Assembly: GCA_016191395.1 (NCBI GenBank)
Contig: JACPOS010000015.1
Coordinates: 62,001 to 126,000, forward strand
Reading direction: 5' to 3'
Length of the DNA: 64,000 nucleotides
From: Chloroflexota bacterium
GTDB lineage: Bacteria > Chloroflexota > Limnocylindria > Limnocylindrales > CSP1-4
The stretch's first letter is position 1, and each line of letters opens with the position of its first letter. The notes below the pieces were generated by a model. The model saw only the letters and a program-made list of their open reading frames with translations. It made no database searches and was not told the DNA's origin. Positions 1 to 10,464 of the stretch are shown here, in pieces. The position numbers and the translations under genes were made by a program.

Positions 1-966
1 ACGCGCGATCTCGTACGGTGCCTCGGTTGCCTGCCATGCCCGCACGGCCGCGCGCAGCGAGCTGATTGCGGCCGCGGTCGCTCCGGAGGCGAGCTCAACA
101 AGGCCTCGAGCGGTGGCGGCTTCGGCCCGCAGCAGGTGGGTGTCATACGTGCGGGCGATCGACTCGAGCTCGTCGGCGCCAGCTCGCGCGCGGCCGAGAT
201 CCCGGATGGCGATCGCGACCTCAACCTCGGCAGGCAGGATGTGGGCGCGGACCAGCGGGGTGGCGGATGGCTCGGCAAGGGAGCCCGCCAGCATGCCTGC
301 GGCGGCGTTGCTCTGCCCTCGCGCGTGGAGCACGAGTGCCAGGCCGGGCGATGGATCCCGGCCAAGCCGATGGGCCTGGCCGAATGCCTCCTCGGCGCCA
401 GCAAGATCACCGATCCTGCGCCGGATCTCTCCGATCTGGTAGAAGCCCTCGGCGGCGTACTCATGGCTGAAGTCGATGAGCTCGGCGCAGGCACGGCGCG
501 CCTCCACCTCCGCCTCCGCCCACGCCCCGCGGAGCCTGATCAGCTCGACCCGTCGCACGCGGCACATGCCTGGGAACCCGGCAATCGACTGGCGCTCGCA
601 CCAGCGCTCCGCGACCTCCGCGAACTCGCTCGCGCGGCGGTAGTCGGTCAGGTCCTCTGCGGCCACGGTCGCATTGCAGTACACGATGGCCGTGGGAAAT
701 GGCGAAACCTCGCCGGAAACCGCCGCCACCACCGCCTCATCGATCGCCTCGAGACCTTCTTCCACTCGGCCCATCGCAACCAGGACGCGACCCCGATCGT
801 GCAGTCCGAGCGCCTCGAGGTCGCGATCGCCAAGCTTGATGCCCAGCTCCAGGATCCGATCCGCATACGCGAGGGCTCCGTCGAGATCTCCCCGGGCGAG
901 AGGCTGATTCAGCTGGGCCCGGATCAGCCAGCCGTGGGCGGCCGATTCGGGCTGACCTTCAAGCAA
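1..966 (-). pseudogene. C-terminal TPR part of a large ATPase/LuxR-type regulator, apparently 5'-truncated; 3' end outside window
   Basis: The minus strand reads an unbroken frame from about 984 to base 1 and off the window. It encodes alpha-helical TPR repeats (for example GDLDGALAYADRILELG, GDLAGAEEAFGQAHRLG, WAEAEVEARRACAEL). This resembles the C-terminal tail of the large AAA/cyclase-LuxR regulators common in Chloroflexota and Actinomycetota. Those proteins normally have hundreds of residues of HTH/cyclase and NTPase domain before this tail. Here the frame upstream of about 966 is Arg/Gly/Pro-rich noise with no ATG or GTG, and a convincing divergent gene begins at 996. The only available start is TTG at 966. 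I infer loss of the 5' portion, leaving a remnant. A short stand-alone TPR protein starting at TTG is the alternative. Confidence 0.5.
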
Positions 967-983
967 CCGCTGGACACGGCGCC

Positions 984-989
984 TAGGAT
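984..989 (+). promoter_or_regulatory. -10 box (TAGGAT) of a leaderless promoter
   Basis: TAGGAT lies 6 nt before the GTG at 996, the spacing expected if transcription starts on the start codon. GGAGG also lies here but abuts the GTG, too close to act as a Shine-Dalgarno. Confidence 0.45.
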
Positions 990-995
990 CGGAGG

Positions 996-1538
996 GTGAC
1001 CGACCAGCGCGCCGAGCCTGACCCCGAACCTGCCGCTCCCCAGCCCGCCCCGACGTGCCCCTGGTGCGGCGCTCCGGCGACCCACGGCGCGACCCGCTGC
1101 TCCGCCTGCGGCGCGGCGCTCGCCCAGCACGAATCGCTCGGCGGCGTCCGGATCCCCGGGCTGACCTCGGTGGACCCGGCGCTGGAGGACTTCGACAAGC
1201 GGCCCCTCCACATCCCGGGACCCAGCCCCACCCAGGGCATGGCGCCCGCGCTGATCATCGGCGCGCTCGCAGGCGGACCGGCCGGCCTGGTCGCGATGGG
1301 CGGCGTCGCCGCCCTCGCGGGTGTCGAGTTCGTCGCCAGCCAGCACGACGGGACGGACACGCAGGAGCTGGCCGACGTCGGGCGCCCGAGCGAGCTCGCG
1401 CTCCAGGCGCTGCGGCACCTCGATACGGGCGAGGCGGCGGACACGCCACCCGCCGCACCGGCAACCCCGGCCGACGACGGACTGTCCATCTGGCGAGACC
1501 TCCCGCCGGCGACGGAAGGATCGGATCAGGCCAGCTGA
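996..1538 (+). CDS. Double zinc-ribbon protein with one hydrophobic segment
   Basis: 180 aa, GTG start. Residues about 21-42 hold two CxxC knuckles (CPWCGAP and CSACGAA) that would bind one structural zinc ion. A Gly/Ala-rich hydrophobic stretch follows at about residues 78-108 and could be a membrane helix. The C-terminal third is Asp/Pro/Ala-rich and probably disordered. There is no enzymatic motif. The family resembles the many uncharacterised zinc-ribbon membrane proteins of high-GC bacteria, and function is unknown. It sits alone between the truncated TPR gene and the citrate synthase gene. Confidence 0.75.
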   Translation: MTDQRAEPDPEPAAPQPAPTCPWCGAPATHGATRCSACGAALAQHESLGGVRIPGLTSVDPALEDFDKRPLHIPGPSPTQGMAPALIIGALAGGPAGLVAMGGVAALAGVEFVASQHDGTDTQELADVGRPSELALQALRHLDTGEAADTPPAAPATPADDGLSIWRDLPPATEGSDQAS

Positions 1539-1596
1539 CGCCGATGAGCCGGGGCAGATCGGGACCTTCGGCACTCTCCGCGTCCGCGGCCGGACC

Positions 1597-1602
1597 TACG
1601 AT
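1597..1602 (+). promoter_or_regulatory. Probable -10 box (TACGAT) of the citrate synthase gene
   Basis: TACGAT would start a transcript near 1609, leaving a leader of about 43 nt. That leader carries the purine-rich ribosome site GAGAGGAGA at 1636-1644, 8 nt before the ATG at 1653. Confidence 0.4.
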
Positions 1603-1652
1603 CGCGTCAATACCCACTGGCGTCGGAGCGACGCCGAGAGGAGACAGACTCC

Positions 1653-2981
<1,329 letters not shown>

Positions 2982-2997
2982 TTCCGGCTCGCCGGGC

Positions 2998-3003
2998 TAC
3001 CAT
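2998..3003 (+). promoter_or_regulatory. -10 box (TACCAT), leaderless promoter
   Basis: TACCAT is 7 nt before the ATG at 3011, and no Shine-Dalgarno is present. This suggests the second citrate synthase has its own leaderless transcript despite the short distance to the first. Confidence 0.5.
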
Positions 3004-3010
3004 CCCGGCG

Positions 3011-4117
3011 ATGATCGAAACCCAGCCGGACGCGCGGCCTTACTCCCCGGGGCTCGAGGGAGTCGTCGCCGCGGAGACGGCGCTCGGCTATGTCGACGGC
3101 GAGCGCGGCCGCCTGCTGTACCGCGGCTACCGGATCGGCGACCTGGTGGAGCGCGGGACGTACCCGGCGATCGCGAACCTGCTGTGGACCGGCGACTGGG
3201 ACCCGGACCACCACCTTCCGACCTCACCCGTTCCGGCGGCTGTCATGACCGCGCTCCGCGCGTTGCCGGCCGCTGCGAAGCCGATGGACGCGCTCCGGAC
3301 CGCCGTGTCGGTCTGGGGCGCCGCGCAGACGCTGGACTGGCCGCCGACGCCGGAGCAGGCCCGGGCCCTCACCGCGTTCTCGCCGTCGGCGCTCGCCGCG
3401 TTCGCCCGGCTGCGCCGCGGCCTGGAGCCGGTAGAGCCGGACTCGAGCCTGGACCTCGTGCCGGGGTTCCTGTACCAGCTCAACGGTGAGCGGGCGGATG
3501 CCGCGACCGCACGAGCCCTCGACGCGTACTTCATCGTCGGCGCGGAGCACGGGCTCAACGCATCGACGTTCACCGCGCGCGTCATCACGTCCACCCGGAG
3601 CGACCTTGCTTCTGCCGTCGTCGGGGCGATCGGGGCGCTGAAGGGGCCGCTGCACGGCGGCGCGCCGTCGGAGGTCGTGGAGCAGATCCACAACGCCGGC
3701 TCACCCGCGAACGCGGAGAAGTGGGTGCGCGAGACGATCGCCAAGGGCGACCGGCTGATGGGCTTCGGCCACCGCGTGTACCGCGCCTACGACCCCCGGG
3801 CCGCCGCGCTGCGCAAGGTCGCCGAGTCCATGGAGCACAAGCCGGACTGGCTGGAGCTCGCGATCGCGGTGGAGGATGTCGCGCTGCGGGTCCTCGCCGA
3901 GCTGCACCCGGAGCGGGCGCTGAAGACGAACGTGGAGTACTACGCGGCGCCCGTCCTGATGGGCGTGGGCCTCACGCCGGACCTCTTCCCGGCCACCTTC
4001 GCCCTGGCCAGGCATGCCGGCTGGACCGCGCACGTCATCGAGCAGGCGGGCGCGAACCGGATCATCCGGCCGGACGCCCGCTACACGGGCCCTGCGGAGC
4101 GCGACCTCCCGGCCTGA
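3011..4117 (+). CDS. Second citrate synthase / methylcitrate synthase homologue
   Basis: 368 aa, about 70 residues shorter than its upstream neighbour because the N-terminal domain is reduced. Core motifs are present: VGAEHGLNAST, GPLHGGAPSE and GFGHRVYRAYDPRA. At the position of the catalytic Asp (PNVDFY in the neighbour) this protein reads TNVEYYAAP, so Glu replaces Asp, as in a divergent branch of actinobacterial/Chloroflexota citrate-synthase-like proteins. It therefore likely uses an acyl-CoA and a 2-oxoacid, but the exact substrates (propionyl-CoA, another acyl-CoA) cannot be told. The tandem arrangement suggests divergence after an old duplication rather than redundancy. Confidence 0.85.
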   Translation: MIETQPDARPYSPGLEGVVAAETALGYVDGERGRLLYRGYRIGDLVERGTYPAIANLLWTGDWDPDHHLPTSPVPAAVMTALRALPAAAKPMDALRTAVSVWGAAQTLDWPPTPEQARALTAFSPSALAAFARLRRGLEPVEPDSSLDLVPGFLYQLNGERADAATARALDAYFIVGAEHGLNASTFTARVITSTRSDLASAVVGAIGALKGPLHGGAPSEVVEQIHNAGSPANAEKWVRETIAKGDRLMGFGHRVYRAYDPRAAALRKVAESMEHKPDWLELAIAVEDVALRVLAELHPERALKTNVEYYAAPVLMGVGLTPDLFPATFALARHAGWTAHVIEQAGANRIIRPDARYTGPAERDLPA

Positions 4118-4146
4118 ACCGCCGATTCGCCACGCTGGCGCGGTCG

Positions 4147-4152
4147 TAGACT
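4147..4152 (+). promoter_or_regulatory. -10 box (TAGACT)
   Basis: TAGACT at 21 nt before the ATG leaves room for a short leader that contains GGGAGGTGG (4161-4169), so this gene looks SD-led, unlike its leaderless neighbours. Confidence 0.4.
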
Positions 4153-4173
4153 GCGGCGACGGGAGGTGGACAG

Positions 4174-5055
4174 ATGCTTGCGCGCCTGACGACGCGGTTG
4201 ATGGATTCCCAGGGCTTCTGGACGAAGCCGCTCGGCAATGTTGCCTATCGGTTCCTGCACTGGTTCTTCGGCGCGATGCCGGCGATCCGCGACCTGCTGA
4301 TCGGGCGCTGGCTGGGGCATCCGCTGCACGCGGTCCTCACCGACGCGCCGATCGGGATCCTGATGCTGGTCATCGTCTTCGACGTCCTGTCCATGCCCCA
4401 GGCGGCGGCGTGGGCGCTGGCCCTCGGCATCCTCACGATGCTCGGAGCGGCGCTGGCCGGCTTCGCGGACTACGCGGACACCGACGGCAAGGCGCGGGAG
4501 CGGGCGACGCTCCACTCCACGCTCATGCTGGTCGCGCTCGTCGTCTTCATCGTCTCCTTGCTGCTGCGCCTTCCCGTGTCCGCGGCGGCCGGCGCCTCGA
4601 CGGGCGCGGTCCTGCTGTCCCTGCTTGGGTTCCTGATCGTCGCGGGCGCCGCGTACGTCGGTGGCGACATCGTGTACGTGCTCGGCAACATGGTCAGCCG
4701 GCACGCGTTCCGCGGCGCGGGCACGAAGTGGATCTCGCTTGAACCGGCCGAGGTCGGCACGGACGGCTCCATCCCCGAGGGGCGGCCCGTAAAGGCGAAG
4801 CTGGGCATCAACCAGCTCGTCCTCGTGCGGCAGGGGACGAAGATCCTCGCGCTCAACGACGCGTGCGCGCACGCCGGCGGGTCGCTCGCCGAGGGCAAGC
4901 TGATCGACGGGACGATCGCGTGCCCGCTCCACGATTCGCGGTTCCGCATGGACACCGGCTACGTGACCCGCGGCCCGTCCGTCTATGACCAGCCCGCCTA
5001 CGAGGTTCGCGCTCGCGAAGGCGGCGGCTGGGAGGCGCGGCGCAGCGGGAGCTGA
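4174..5055 (+). CDS. Membrane DUF2231 protein fused to a Rieske [2Fe-2S] domain
   Basis: 293 aa. The first about 180 residues form four or five membrane helices of the DUF2231 type, beginning with the conserved WLGHPLHAVLTDAPIG segment. The C-terminal about 100 residues are a Rieske ferredoxin domain with both cluster-binding boxes, CAHAGGSL and CPLHDSRF (two Cys, two His). DUF2231-Rieske fusions are known as predicted membrane-anchored electron carriers, and the electron partner is unknown. A strong GGGAGGTGG ribosome site sets the ATG start. The kinase gene at 5088 follows by 32 bp. Confidence 0.85.
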   Translation: MLARLTTRLMDSQGFWTKPLGNVAYRFLHWFFGAMPAIRDLLIGRWLGHPLHAVLTDAPIGILMLVIVFDVLSMPQAAAWALALGILTMLGAALAGFADYADTDGKARERATLHSTLMLVALVVFIVSLLLRLPVSAAAGASTGAVLLSLLGFLIVAGAAYVGGDIVYVLGNMVSRHAFRGAGTKWISLEPAEVGTDGSIPEGRPVKAKLGINQLVLVRQGTKILALNDACAHAGGSLAEGKLIDGTIACPLHDSRFRMDTGYVTRGPSVYDQPAYEVRAREGGGWEARRSGS

Positions 5056-5087
5056 GCCGTCGCGACGCGGGGAGCCAGCCCGCAGGG

Positions 5088-5618
5088 ATGCAGGCCCCGC
5101 GCGTCCTGTCGCTGCCGGAGCCGTGCCTCGTCGTCCTGATCGGCGCGGCCGGCTCGGGCAAGTCCACCCTCGCAGCTCGCCTCTTCCCGCCCGACGCGGT
5201 CCTCTCCTCCGACGCCTACCGCGCCGTCGTCTCCGGTGACGAGGCGGACCAGCGCGCGACGAGGACCGCCTTTGCGATCCTCCACCGCGAGCTCGACCGG
5301 CGACTCGCGCTTGGCCGAACGACGGTGATCGACGCCACGAGCGTCACGCCGTTTGCCCGGCGCGGCCTGGTGCGGAGCGCGGCTGCCCGTGGGGTCCCGG
5401 CGGTCGCCATCGTCCTCGACCTCGATCCGCAGATCGTGCTTGCCCGGAACGCGGCGCGTCCCGGGAGGGTCGTGCCCGCGGACGCGGTTCGCCGGCAGCT
5501 CGCGGACCTTGGACGCTCGCTCCGGCTGGGCGTCCTCGACGCGGAGGGCTTCGCCGCGGTGCACCTCGTCCGGACGCCCGCGGAGCTGGACTCGCTCGCC
5601 GTGACGCGGCCGGCATAG
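5088..5618 (+). CDS. P-loop kinase of the polynucleotide-kinase/zeta-toxin-like group
   Basis: 176 aa. A Walker A motif, GAAGSGKST, lies near residues 17-25. It is followed by LSSDAYRAVVSGDE, the pattern seen in Pnkp-type kinases and related ATP-dependent phosphotransferases, and by TVIDATSV, which fits the Walker B strand. Arg-rich lid residues (ARNAARPGR) appear near 120. It probably transfers phosphate from ATP to a nucleic-acid end or small molecule, but no substrate domain is attached. No dedicated promoter is obvious, so it may be cotranscribed with the Rieske gene. Confidence 0.7.
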   Translation: MQAPRVLSLPEPCLVVLIGAAGSGKSTLAARLFPPDAVLSSDAYRAVVSGDEADQRATRTAFAILHRELDRRLALGRTTVIDATSVTPFARRGLVRSAAARGVPAVAIVLDLDPQIVLARNAARPGRVVPADAVRRQLADLGRSLRLGVLDAEGFAAVHLVRTPAELDSLAVTRPA

Positions 5619-5652
5619 CCGTCGCGATGGCCCGGCGCGCCCGTCCGCGCCA

Positions 5653-6495
5653 CTAGCCGGGCGAGCTGCCCGCGATCAACGCAACCGCCACGAGCGCCGC
5701 GACGATGCCCGCGGCCTGCACCGCCCTGACGCGCTCGCTCAGGACCACCGCTGCGAGGACGGTCGTGGCGACCGGATACAGCGAGGCGAGGATCGCGGCG
5801 ATCGCGAGCGGGCCGATCTGGATGGCCGTCAGGTAGACCGCCGTCGCCGCCATGTCGACGAGGCCGATCGCCAGCAGCGCCGGCCACATGCCGCGCGGGA
5901 CCCGCCATGGCGGGCGACGCACGAGGATCCAGGCGCCGATTGCCGAGACAGACCCGACGCGGATCAGCAGCGTCGGGGACAGCACCACCTCGTCGGACAG
6001 CTGGGCGACGGCGATCGTGAACGTCCCGAAGATCGCGCCGGCGGCGAGGCCGTACCAGAGCCCGCTCGATCGCCCGTCGGCGGATGCGGGCGATCGCGAG
6101 ACCAGCACCACGCTCGCGATCGCGAACGCGATCCCGACGATGGCCACCGTCGACGGGGCGCCCTGGGTCGCGAACCCGAAGAGGACCGGCAGCGTGGCCG
6201 TGAGCACTGCGGCGATCGGCGCCACGACGCCCATCCGCCCGACGCTCAGCCCCCGATAGAGCAGCGCGAGGCCGGAAGCGCCCAGCGCGCCGGCCCCGAG
6301 CGCGATCGCCAGGTCCCGGGCCCCCATCGACGGCTCGTGCGCCAGGGCAACGATCGGGATCGCGACAAGGAGGCTGACGAACTGGCTTCCGAAGAGCACG
6401 CCGACGACCGCGGCCCGCCGGCTCGCGAGGCCGCCGCCGAAGTCGGCGAAGCCCCAGCCGATGGAAGCGAGCAACCCGAAGATGGCGACCGACAT
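5653..6495 (-). CDS. EamA/DMT-family permease
   Basis: 280 aa with ten hydrophobic helices arranged as two EamA repeats of five. The first starts MSVAIFGLLASIGWGFADFGG and the second begins near residue 145 (GLWYGLAAGAIFGTF). The family exports or exchanges small metabolites across the cytoplasmic membrane, and the substrate is not predictable. The ATG at 6495 was chosen over upstream alternatives because it begins directly with the first membrane helix. The gene is divergent from the TPM-domain gene with only 22 bp between starts, so the two promoters must overlap (TATCAT at 6501-6506 on plus, GATGAT-like on minus). Confidence 0.85.
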   Translation of the reverse strand: MSVAIFGLLASIGWGFADFGGGLASRRAAVVGVLFGSQFVSLLVAIPIVALAHEPSMGARDLAIALGAGALGASGLALLYRGLSVGRMGVVAPIAAVLTATLPVLFGFATQGAPSTVAIVGIAFAIASVVLVSRSPASADGRSSGLWYGLAAGAIFGTFTIAVAQLSDEVVLSPTLLIRVGSVSAIGAWILVRRPPWRVPRGMWPALLAIGLVDMAATAVYLTAIQIGPLAIAAILASLYPVATTVLAAVVLSERVRAVQAAGIVAALVAVALIAGSSPG

Positions 6496-6517
6496 CCGCC
6501 TATCATCGCGACTGCTC

Positions 6518-8176
6518 ATGCGTCGCGTCGTCGTCCTCCTTGCCGCCCTCGTGGTCACCGTGTCGCTGGCCGCCCAGGTCGCCCTCGCGGCGATGACGCT
6601 CCCGCCGAGCCGCGAGGGCGTGTACGTCTACGACCTCGCCAACATCTGGAGCGCCTCCGCGGAGGCACAGGCGCAGGCGATCGCCGAAGGGATCCGGACC
6701 CGAACGCAGGCGCAGCTCGCGATCGTCTCCTGGCCCAGCGAGGACTACGACGTCTCGACCGAGACCGCGCGCAAGGACGCCATCACGATCATCAACACCT
6801 GGGGCGTCGGGCGGAAGGACGTCAACGACGGCCTGGTGGTCCTGTTCGACATGGACTCCGGCAGCAAGAACCACGGCCAGATCTACCTGTACGCCGGCAA
6901 GGGCTACGTCGACCGGTACCTCAACCCCGACGAGGCGCAGAGCCTCGTGGACGGCGAGATGCTGCCCAAGGCCAAGGACGGCGACATCGACGGCGCGCTC
7001 CTGGCCGGCCTCCGCCAGATCGACCACGTCACGCAGCCGAATGGCAACCCGGACCGCGGCATCCAGACGCTGATCAACGGGCTCCTGATCGCCCTCGTCC
7101 TCGGTGCGGGCGTGCTGATGTTCGTTCAGTTCCTGCGGACCTGGTGGGAGCGCGGGCGCGACGTGGAGGTGCCGCTGATCGACGACTCGGTCCTCCTGCC
7201 CGTACCGCCGCCCGGCCTCACGCCGGCCCTCGCCACCGCGCTCCGAAACGAGGGCGTGGACAAGGATGCGTTCACGTCGGCCCTGGTGGATCTCGGCCAT
7301 CGCGGCCTGGTGACGTTCGAGCAGCCGGATGGCGATTCCAAGCACGTGGACCTCGTGATCCCACCGGAGCCCCTCATCGACCCGAACTCGCTGGAGGCGC
7401 GCCGGCGGCCGCTCGGCAGCGCGGAGTCCCAGCTCTCCGCCTCGATCCAGGCGAAGGCCATCGGCAGCCGCCTCAGCTGGTCACAGCTCAAGACCGGCGA
7501 GGGCGCGAAGCTGTACGAGTCGTTCAAGCGCAACCTCGGGCGGTCGGCGAAGGCGGCCGGCTACTTCCGCGAGGACCCGAACATGCTGCCCACGAAATGG
7601 GCTGGAACGGCGATTGCCCTGATCGTGGGCGTCGTGATCTTCGGGTTCCTGTTCGTCTTCGACACCTCGGACAACGCCGAGCTGATCCGGCCCGGCAAGG
7701 GCCTGTTCGTTCTGCCGATGGCCGTCTCGGTGGGCCTTGCCATCCTGACCGCCGTGTTCAGCGGCCGGCTCGTGGCTCGGACGGAGGACGGCGCCCGCAC
7801 GCTGGGCATGGCCCTCGCCTACAAGAACACGCTCCGCTACGAGCTCAAGCGGGCGCACACGGTCGACGAGGCGGTGGGGCAGACGAAGACGCGCCTCCCG
7901 TGGATCACGACGCCGGACCTGCTGACGGTCTGGGCGGTGGCGTTCGGGCTCAAGGACGAGATCGACGACCTGATCCGCGAGACCTTCGAGACGGCGCAGT
8001 CCACGGGCTCCACGGTCTGGATCCCGGCCTGGTACTCGGGTAGTGGCGGGATCAGCTCGGTGGGCAGTCTCGCCAGCTCCATTGGCTCCATCTCCACGAG
8101 CGCCACGTCGTCCTCCGGGTCCGGCTACGGCGGCGGGGGCGGCGGCGGGGGCGGAGGAGGCGGCGGCGGCTTCTAG
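6518..8176 (+). CDS. TPM-domain/DUF2207 membrane protein with poly-glycine tail
   Basis: 552 aa. An N-terminal signal peptide (MRRVVVLLAALVVTVSLAAQ) leads into an extracytoplasmic TPM domain at about residues 30-170 (VYDLANIWS, DGLVVLFDMD, YAGKGYVDRY). After a membrane helix at about 190-207, a cytoplasmic DUF2207-like segment follows (VLLPVPPPGLTPALATALR), then two more helices near 365-415 and a soluble domain. It ends in about 15 consecutive Gly residues and a Phe, a common ending of this family. The role is unknown, perhaps membrane-protein turnover or envelope homeostasis. The stop codon shares the four bases CTAG with that of the convergent ATPase gene. Confidence 0.8.
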   Translation: MRRVVVLLAALVVTVSLAAQVALAAMTLPPSREGVYVYDLANIWSASAEAQAQAIAEGIRTRTQAQLAIVSWPSEDYDVSTETARKDAITIINTWGVGRKDVNDGLVVLFDMDSGSKNHGQIYLYAGKGYVDRYLNPDEAQSLVDGEMLPKAKDGDIDGALLAGLRQIDHVTQPNGNPDRGIQTLINGLLIALVLGAGVLMFVQFLRTWWERGRDVEVPLIDDSVLLPVPPPGLTPALATALRNEGVDKDAFTSALVDLGHRGLVTFEQPDGDSKHVDLVIPPEPLIDPNSLEARRRPLGSAESQLSASIQAKAIGSRLSWSQLKTGEGAKLYESFKRNLGRSAKAAGYFREDPNMLPTKWAGTAIALIVGVVIFGFLFVFDTSDNAELIRPGKGLFVLPMAVSVGLAILTAVFSGRLVARTEDGARTLGMALAYKNTLRYELKRAHTVDEAVGQTKTRLPWITTPDLLTVWAVAFGLKDEIDDLIRETFETAQSTGSTVWIPAWYSGSGGISSVGSLASSIGSISTSATSSSGSGYGGGGGGGGGGGGGGF

Positions 8177-10464
8177 GCGGCGGCGGGCGGCGCTGCCGGG
8201 GGGTCGGCGGCCGGCTGCTCCATGCGTGGTGCCGAGGCGGGCTCCGAATCCTCGGGGATCGTGTCCGGCGTGAGGCCCGTCGCGGGTGCGAGGATCGCGA
8301 CGGCGTCCGCGGTCCTGTCGTATCGATCCGACGTGGTCAGGTAGATGACCTGGAAGTCCGTGCTGATGTCGTGGAGCAGCTCCAGGGCACGTGCGGCGCG
8401 CTCGTCGTCGAGCGTCACGAACGGATCGTCGAGCACGAGTGGCGGCCTCCGATCCCCCGTCACGAGGCGAACGAGGCCGATCCGCGCGGCGAGATAGACG
8501 GTGTCGAGGGTGCCCTGGCTGAGGCTGGTCACGTCCACCCAGTCGCCGCGCTCGGGCGCGTAGACCCGCAGGCCCAGGTTCTCGTCGTCCACCTGCACGC
8601 GGCGATACCGGCCGGCGGTCACGCGCGCGAGGTCCACGACCATCGTCTTCTCGAGGTAGCGCGTCGCGGTGCGGATCGTCGCCCGCTCCGCTGCGTCGAG
8701 CGCCTTGAGGGTGGCGTCGTAGACCCGGTTGCGCCGCTGGAGTGCCGTCAGCTGCTCCGCCCAGATCGCCGCGCGCTCCGCGTGCGCGGCAACCTCCTCG
8801 GCGTCCACGCTGTTCTGCTCCACGCGCGCGCGGGCCTGCGCCTCCGCGTCGCGCGCAGACCCGACCTTCCGGTCGGCGTCCGCGACGGCGACCTCGAGGC
8901 GCTCCCTGGCGCGCGCCTCGTGCGCGATGGGCCCGAGGGCCTCGAGGGCGCCTGACTTCTGCTCGATGTCGAGGGCGGCCTTGTCGCGCAGCTCGGGCAG
9001 GGTCGCGGCGGGCTCTCGCCCCACGAGACCCTCCAGCTGGGCCCGGAGCCGGAGGATGTTGCCCATGTGGGCCTCCTCGGCGGTCACCAGGGCCTCCACG
9101 GCGGGTAGGTCCGGCAGCTCTAGGGCGGCGAGCAGGTTGGAGAGCGTGACCTCCTCCACCTGGAGCTCCTGCTCCAGCATGGACCGGCCCCGCAGGCGGC
9201 GTTCGATCTCCTGGATCCGGAGGTCCTTCGTCTTGCGCAGCTGCATGGCTCGGATGCGCTGCCGGCGCCCGACGAGCGCGAGCCCTGCACCGAACAGCAC
9301 GAGGAGCACGGCCAGCAGGGGCGCGCCCGGCAGCGAGATGGTCTGGCCGAGCGCGGTGATGCTGAACGTGCGGAGGTCGCGCGGCAGCACGTTGAGCTGG
9401 TCCGCGACGACCACGCCCACCGCGAGGAGGATCACCACGATGGCGGCGATCGCGGTGGGTCGCCACGAGCGGGGCGTCGGCTCGTCGACGACGAACTGCA
9501 CCTCGACCTCGCCCGCGAGCGCCGCCTTGATCTCGCGGATCCGGATGTCCGCGGCGCGGACCTTCGACAGCGCCTCGCGCAGTGCCGGAAGCCCGTTCGA
9601 GGACGGGTGCGAGGCCTCCAGGCCGTCGACCTGCCGGCTCACGTCCACGGCGGTGCTGTAGCGCTCGAATCGCTCTCGCGCCTGCTCGCGCTCCGCGATC
9701 AGCCGCTCGGCGAGCCGTGCCTTCTCCAGCATGGACCGCTGCTCGTTCAGCTCCGACTCGGCGACGGTGCGCTCCTCGCGGGCCTGGGCAAGCGCGTCGC
9801 GGTCACGCTCCAGCTGCATGAGCGCGGCCTCGCCGTTGCGCTGGGCGGCGGTCTCGGTGGCGAGATTCGCCTCTGCCGCCTTGATCCGGCCGGGGTTCTT
9901 GTCGCCCTTTGTGTTGAGGTCGTAGAGCGCCTTCTCCAGCTTGCGGCGTGCGCGGCTCGTGCCTCGATCGGCACCGGAGATGGATGCCTGCAACCGATCC
10001 CGCAGCGCCGCCTCGTCGCGGGCGAGCCCATCCAGCTCGTGGTGCCGCACCGAGGCCGTGGAGCGGAAAAATGGCTCGCTGGGGATGCCGGTCAGGTCCG
10101 CGAGCACCTCGTCAGCCCGGGCGGGATCGGTGATCGTCTCGCCGTCGAGCTCCAGCCTCACCGTCCCGCGCGAGCCGCGGAACGCCTTCTCCAGCGTGCC
10201 GGTGCGGACGCCGTCCAGGTCCTCCTGCTCGAACTCCAGGCGCACCCACGGCCGGTCGTCGTCGCCGGAGTTCCATGAGCGCATCCCGTCCAGGTCGCCC
10301 GAGCCCGACGTCACGCGCCGGGTCAGCGCCAGCTCGATCGCCCGCTGGATCGTGGACTTGCCGGACTCGTTCGGACCGCGGACGACGGTGAGCCCGGGCG
10401 CGAGCGTCAGGTCGAGATCCGTGTGGCGCCGCACGTTGCGCAGCTGGAGGCGCGTGATCCTCAC
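8173..10464 (-). CDS. Membrane-inserted Rad50/SbcC-like ATPase (YhaN type)
   Basis: 763 aa. The N-terminal lobe has Walker A (GPNESGKST, residues 30-38). The C-terminal lobe carries an ABC-type signature (SLSQGTLDTVYLA) and Walker B (PPLVLDDPFVTLD). Long coiled-coil arms lie between. Unlike SbcC or Rad50, the middle contains two transmembrane helices (about 337-354 and 379-398), and no CxxC zinc hook is seen. This is the architecture of Bacillus YhaN. Start is GTG at 10464, overlapping the TGA of the phosphoesterase gene as GTGA, so the two are translationally coupled and probably form a complex. The likely role is DNA-end or DNA-membrane processing; this is inferred from family. Confidence 0.85.
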   Translation of the reverse strand: MRITRLQLRNVRRHTDLDLTLAPGLTVVRGPNESGKSTIQRAIELALTRRVTSGSGDLDGMRSWNSGDDDRPWVRLEFEQEDLDGVRTGTLEKAFRGSRGTVRLELDGETITDPARADEVLADLTGIPSEPFFRSTASVRHHELDGLARDEAALRDRLQASISGADRGTSRARRKLEKALYDLNTKGDKNPGRIKAAEANLATETAAQRNGEAALMQLERDRDALAQAREERTVAESELNEQRSMLEKARLAERLIAEREQARERFERYSTAVDVSRQVDGLEASHPSSNGLPALREALSKVRAADIRIREIKAALAGEVEVQFVVDEPTPRSWRPTAIAAIVVILLAVGVVVADQLNVLPRDLRTFSITALGQTISLPGAPLLAVLLVLFGAGLALVGRRQRIRAMQLRKTKDLRIQEIERRLRGRSMLEQELQVEEVTLSNLLAALELPDLPAVEALVTAEEAHMGNILRLRAQLEGLVGREPAATLPELRDKAALDIEQKSGALEALGPIAHEARARERLEVAVADADRKVGSARDAEAQARARVEQNSVDAEEVAAHAERAAIWAEQLTALQRRNRVYDATLKALDAAERATIRTATRYLEKTMVVDLARVTAGRYRRVQVDDENLGLRVYAPERGDWVDVTSLSQGTLDTVYLAARIGLVRLVTGDRRPPLVLDDPFVTLDDERAARALELLHDISTDFQVIYLTTSDRYDRTADAVAILAPATGLTPDTIPEDSEPASAPRMEQPAADPPAAPPAAA

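Noticed and set aside
136-999. A 287-codon plus-strand frame at the left end
   Set aside because: It is antisense to the well-formed TPR repeats and has no recognisable motif.
8131-8175. GC-rich microsatellite in the poly-Gly tail
   Set aside because: The Gly-rich C-terminus is a known feature of TPM/DUF2207 proteins.
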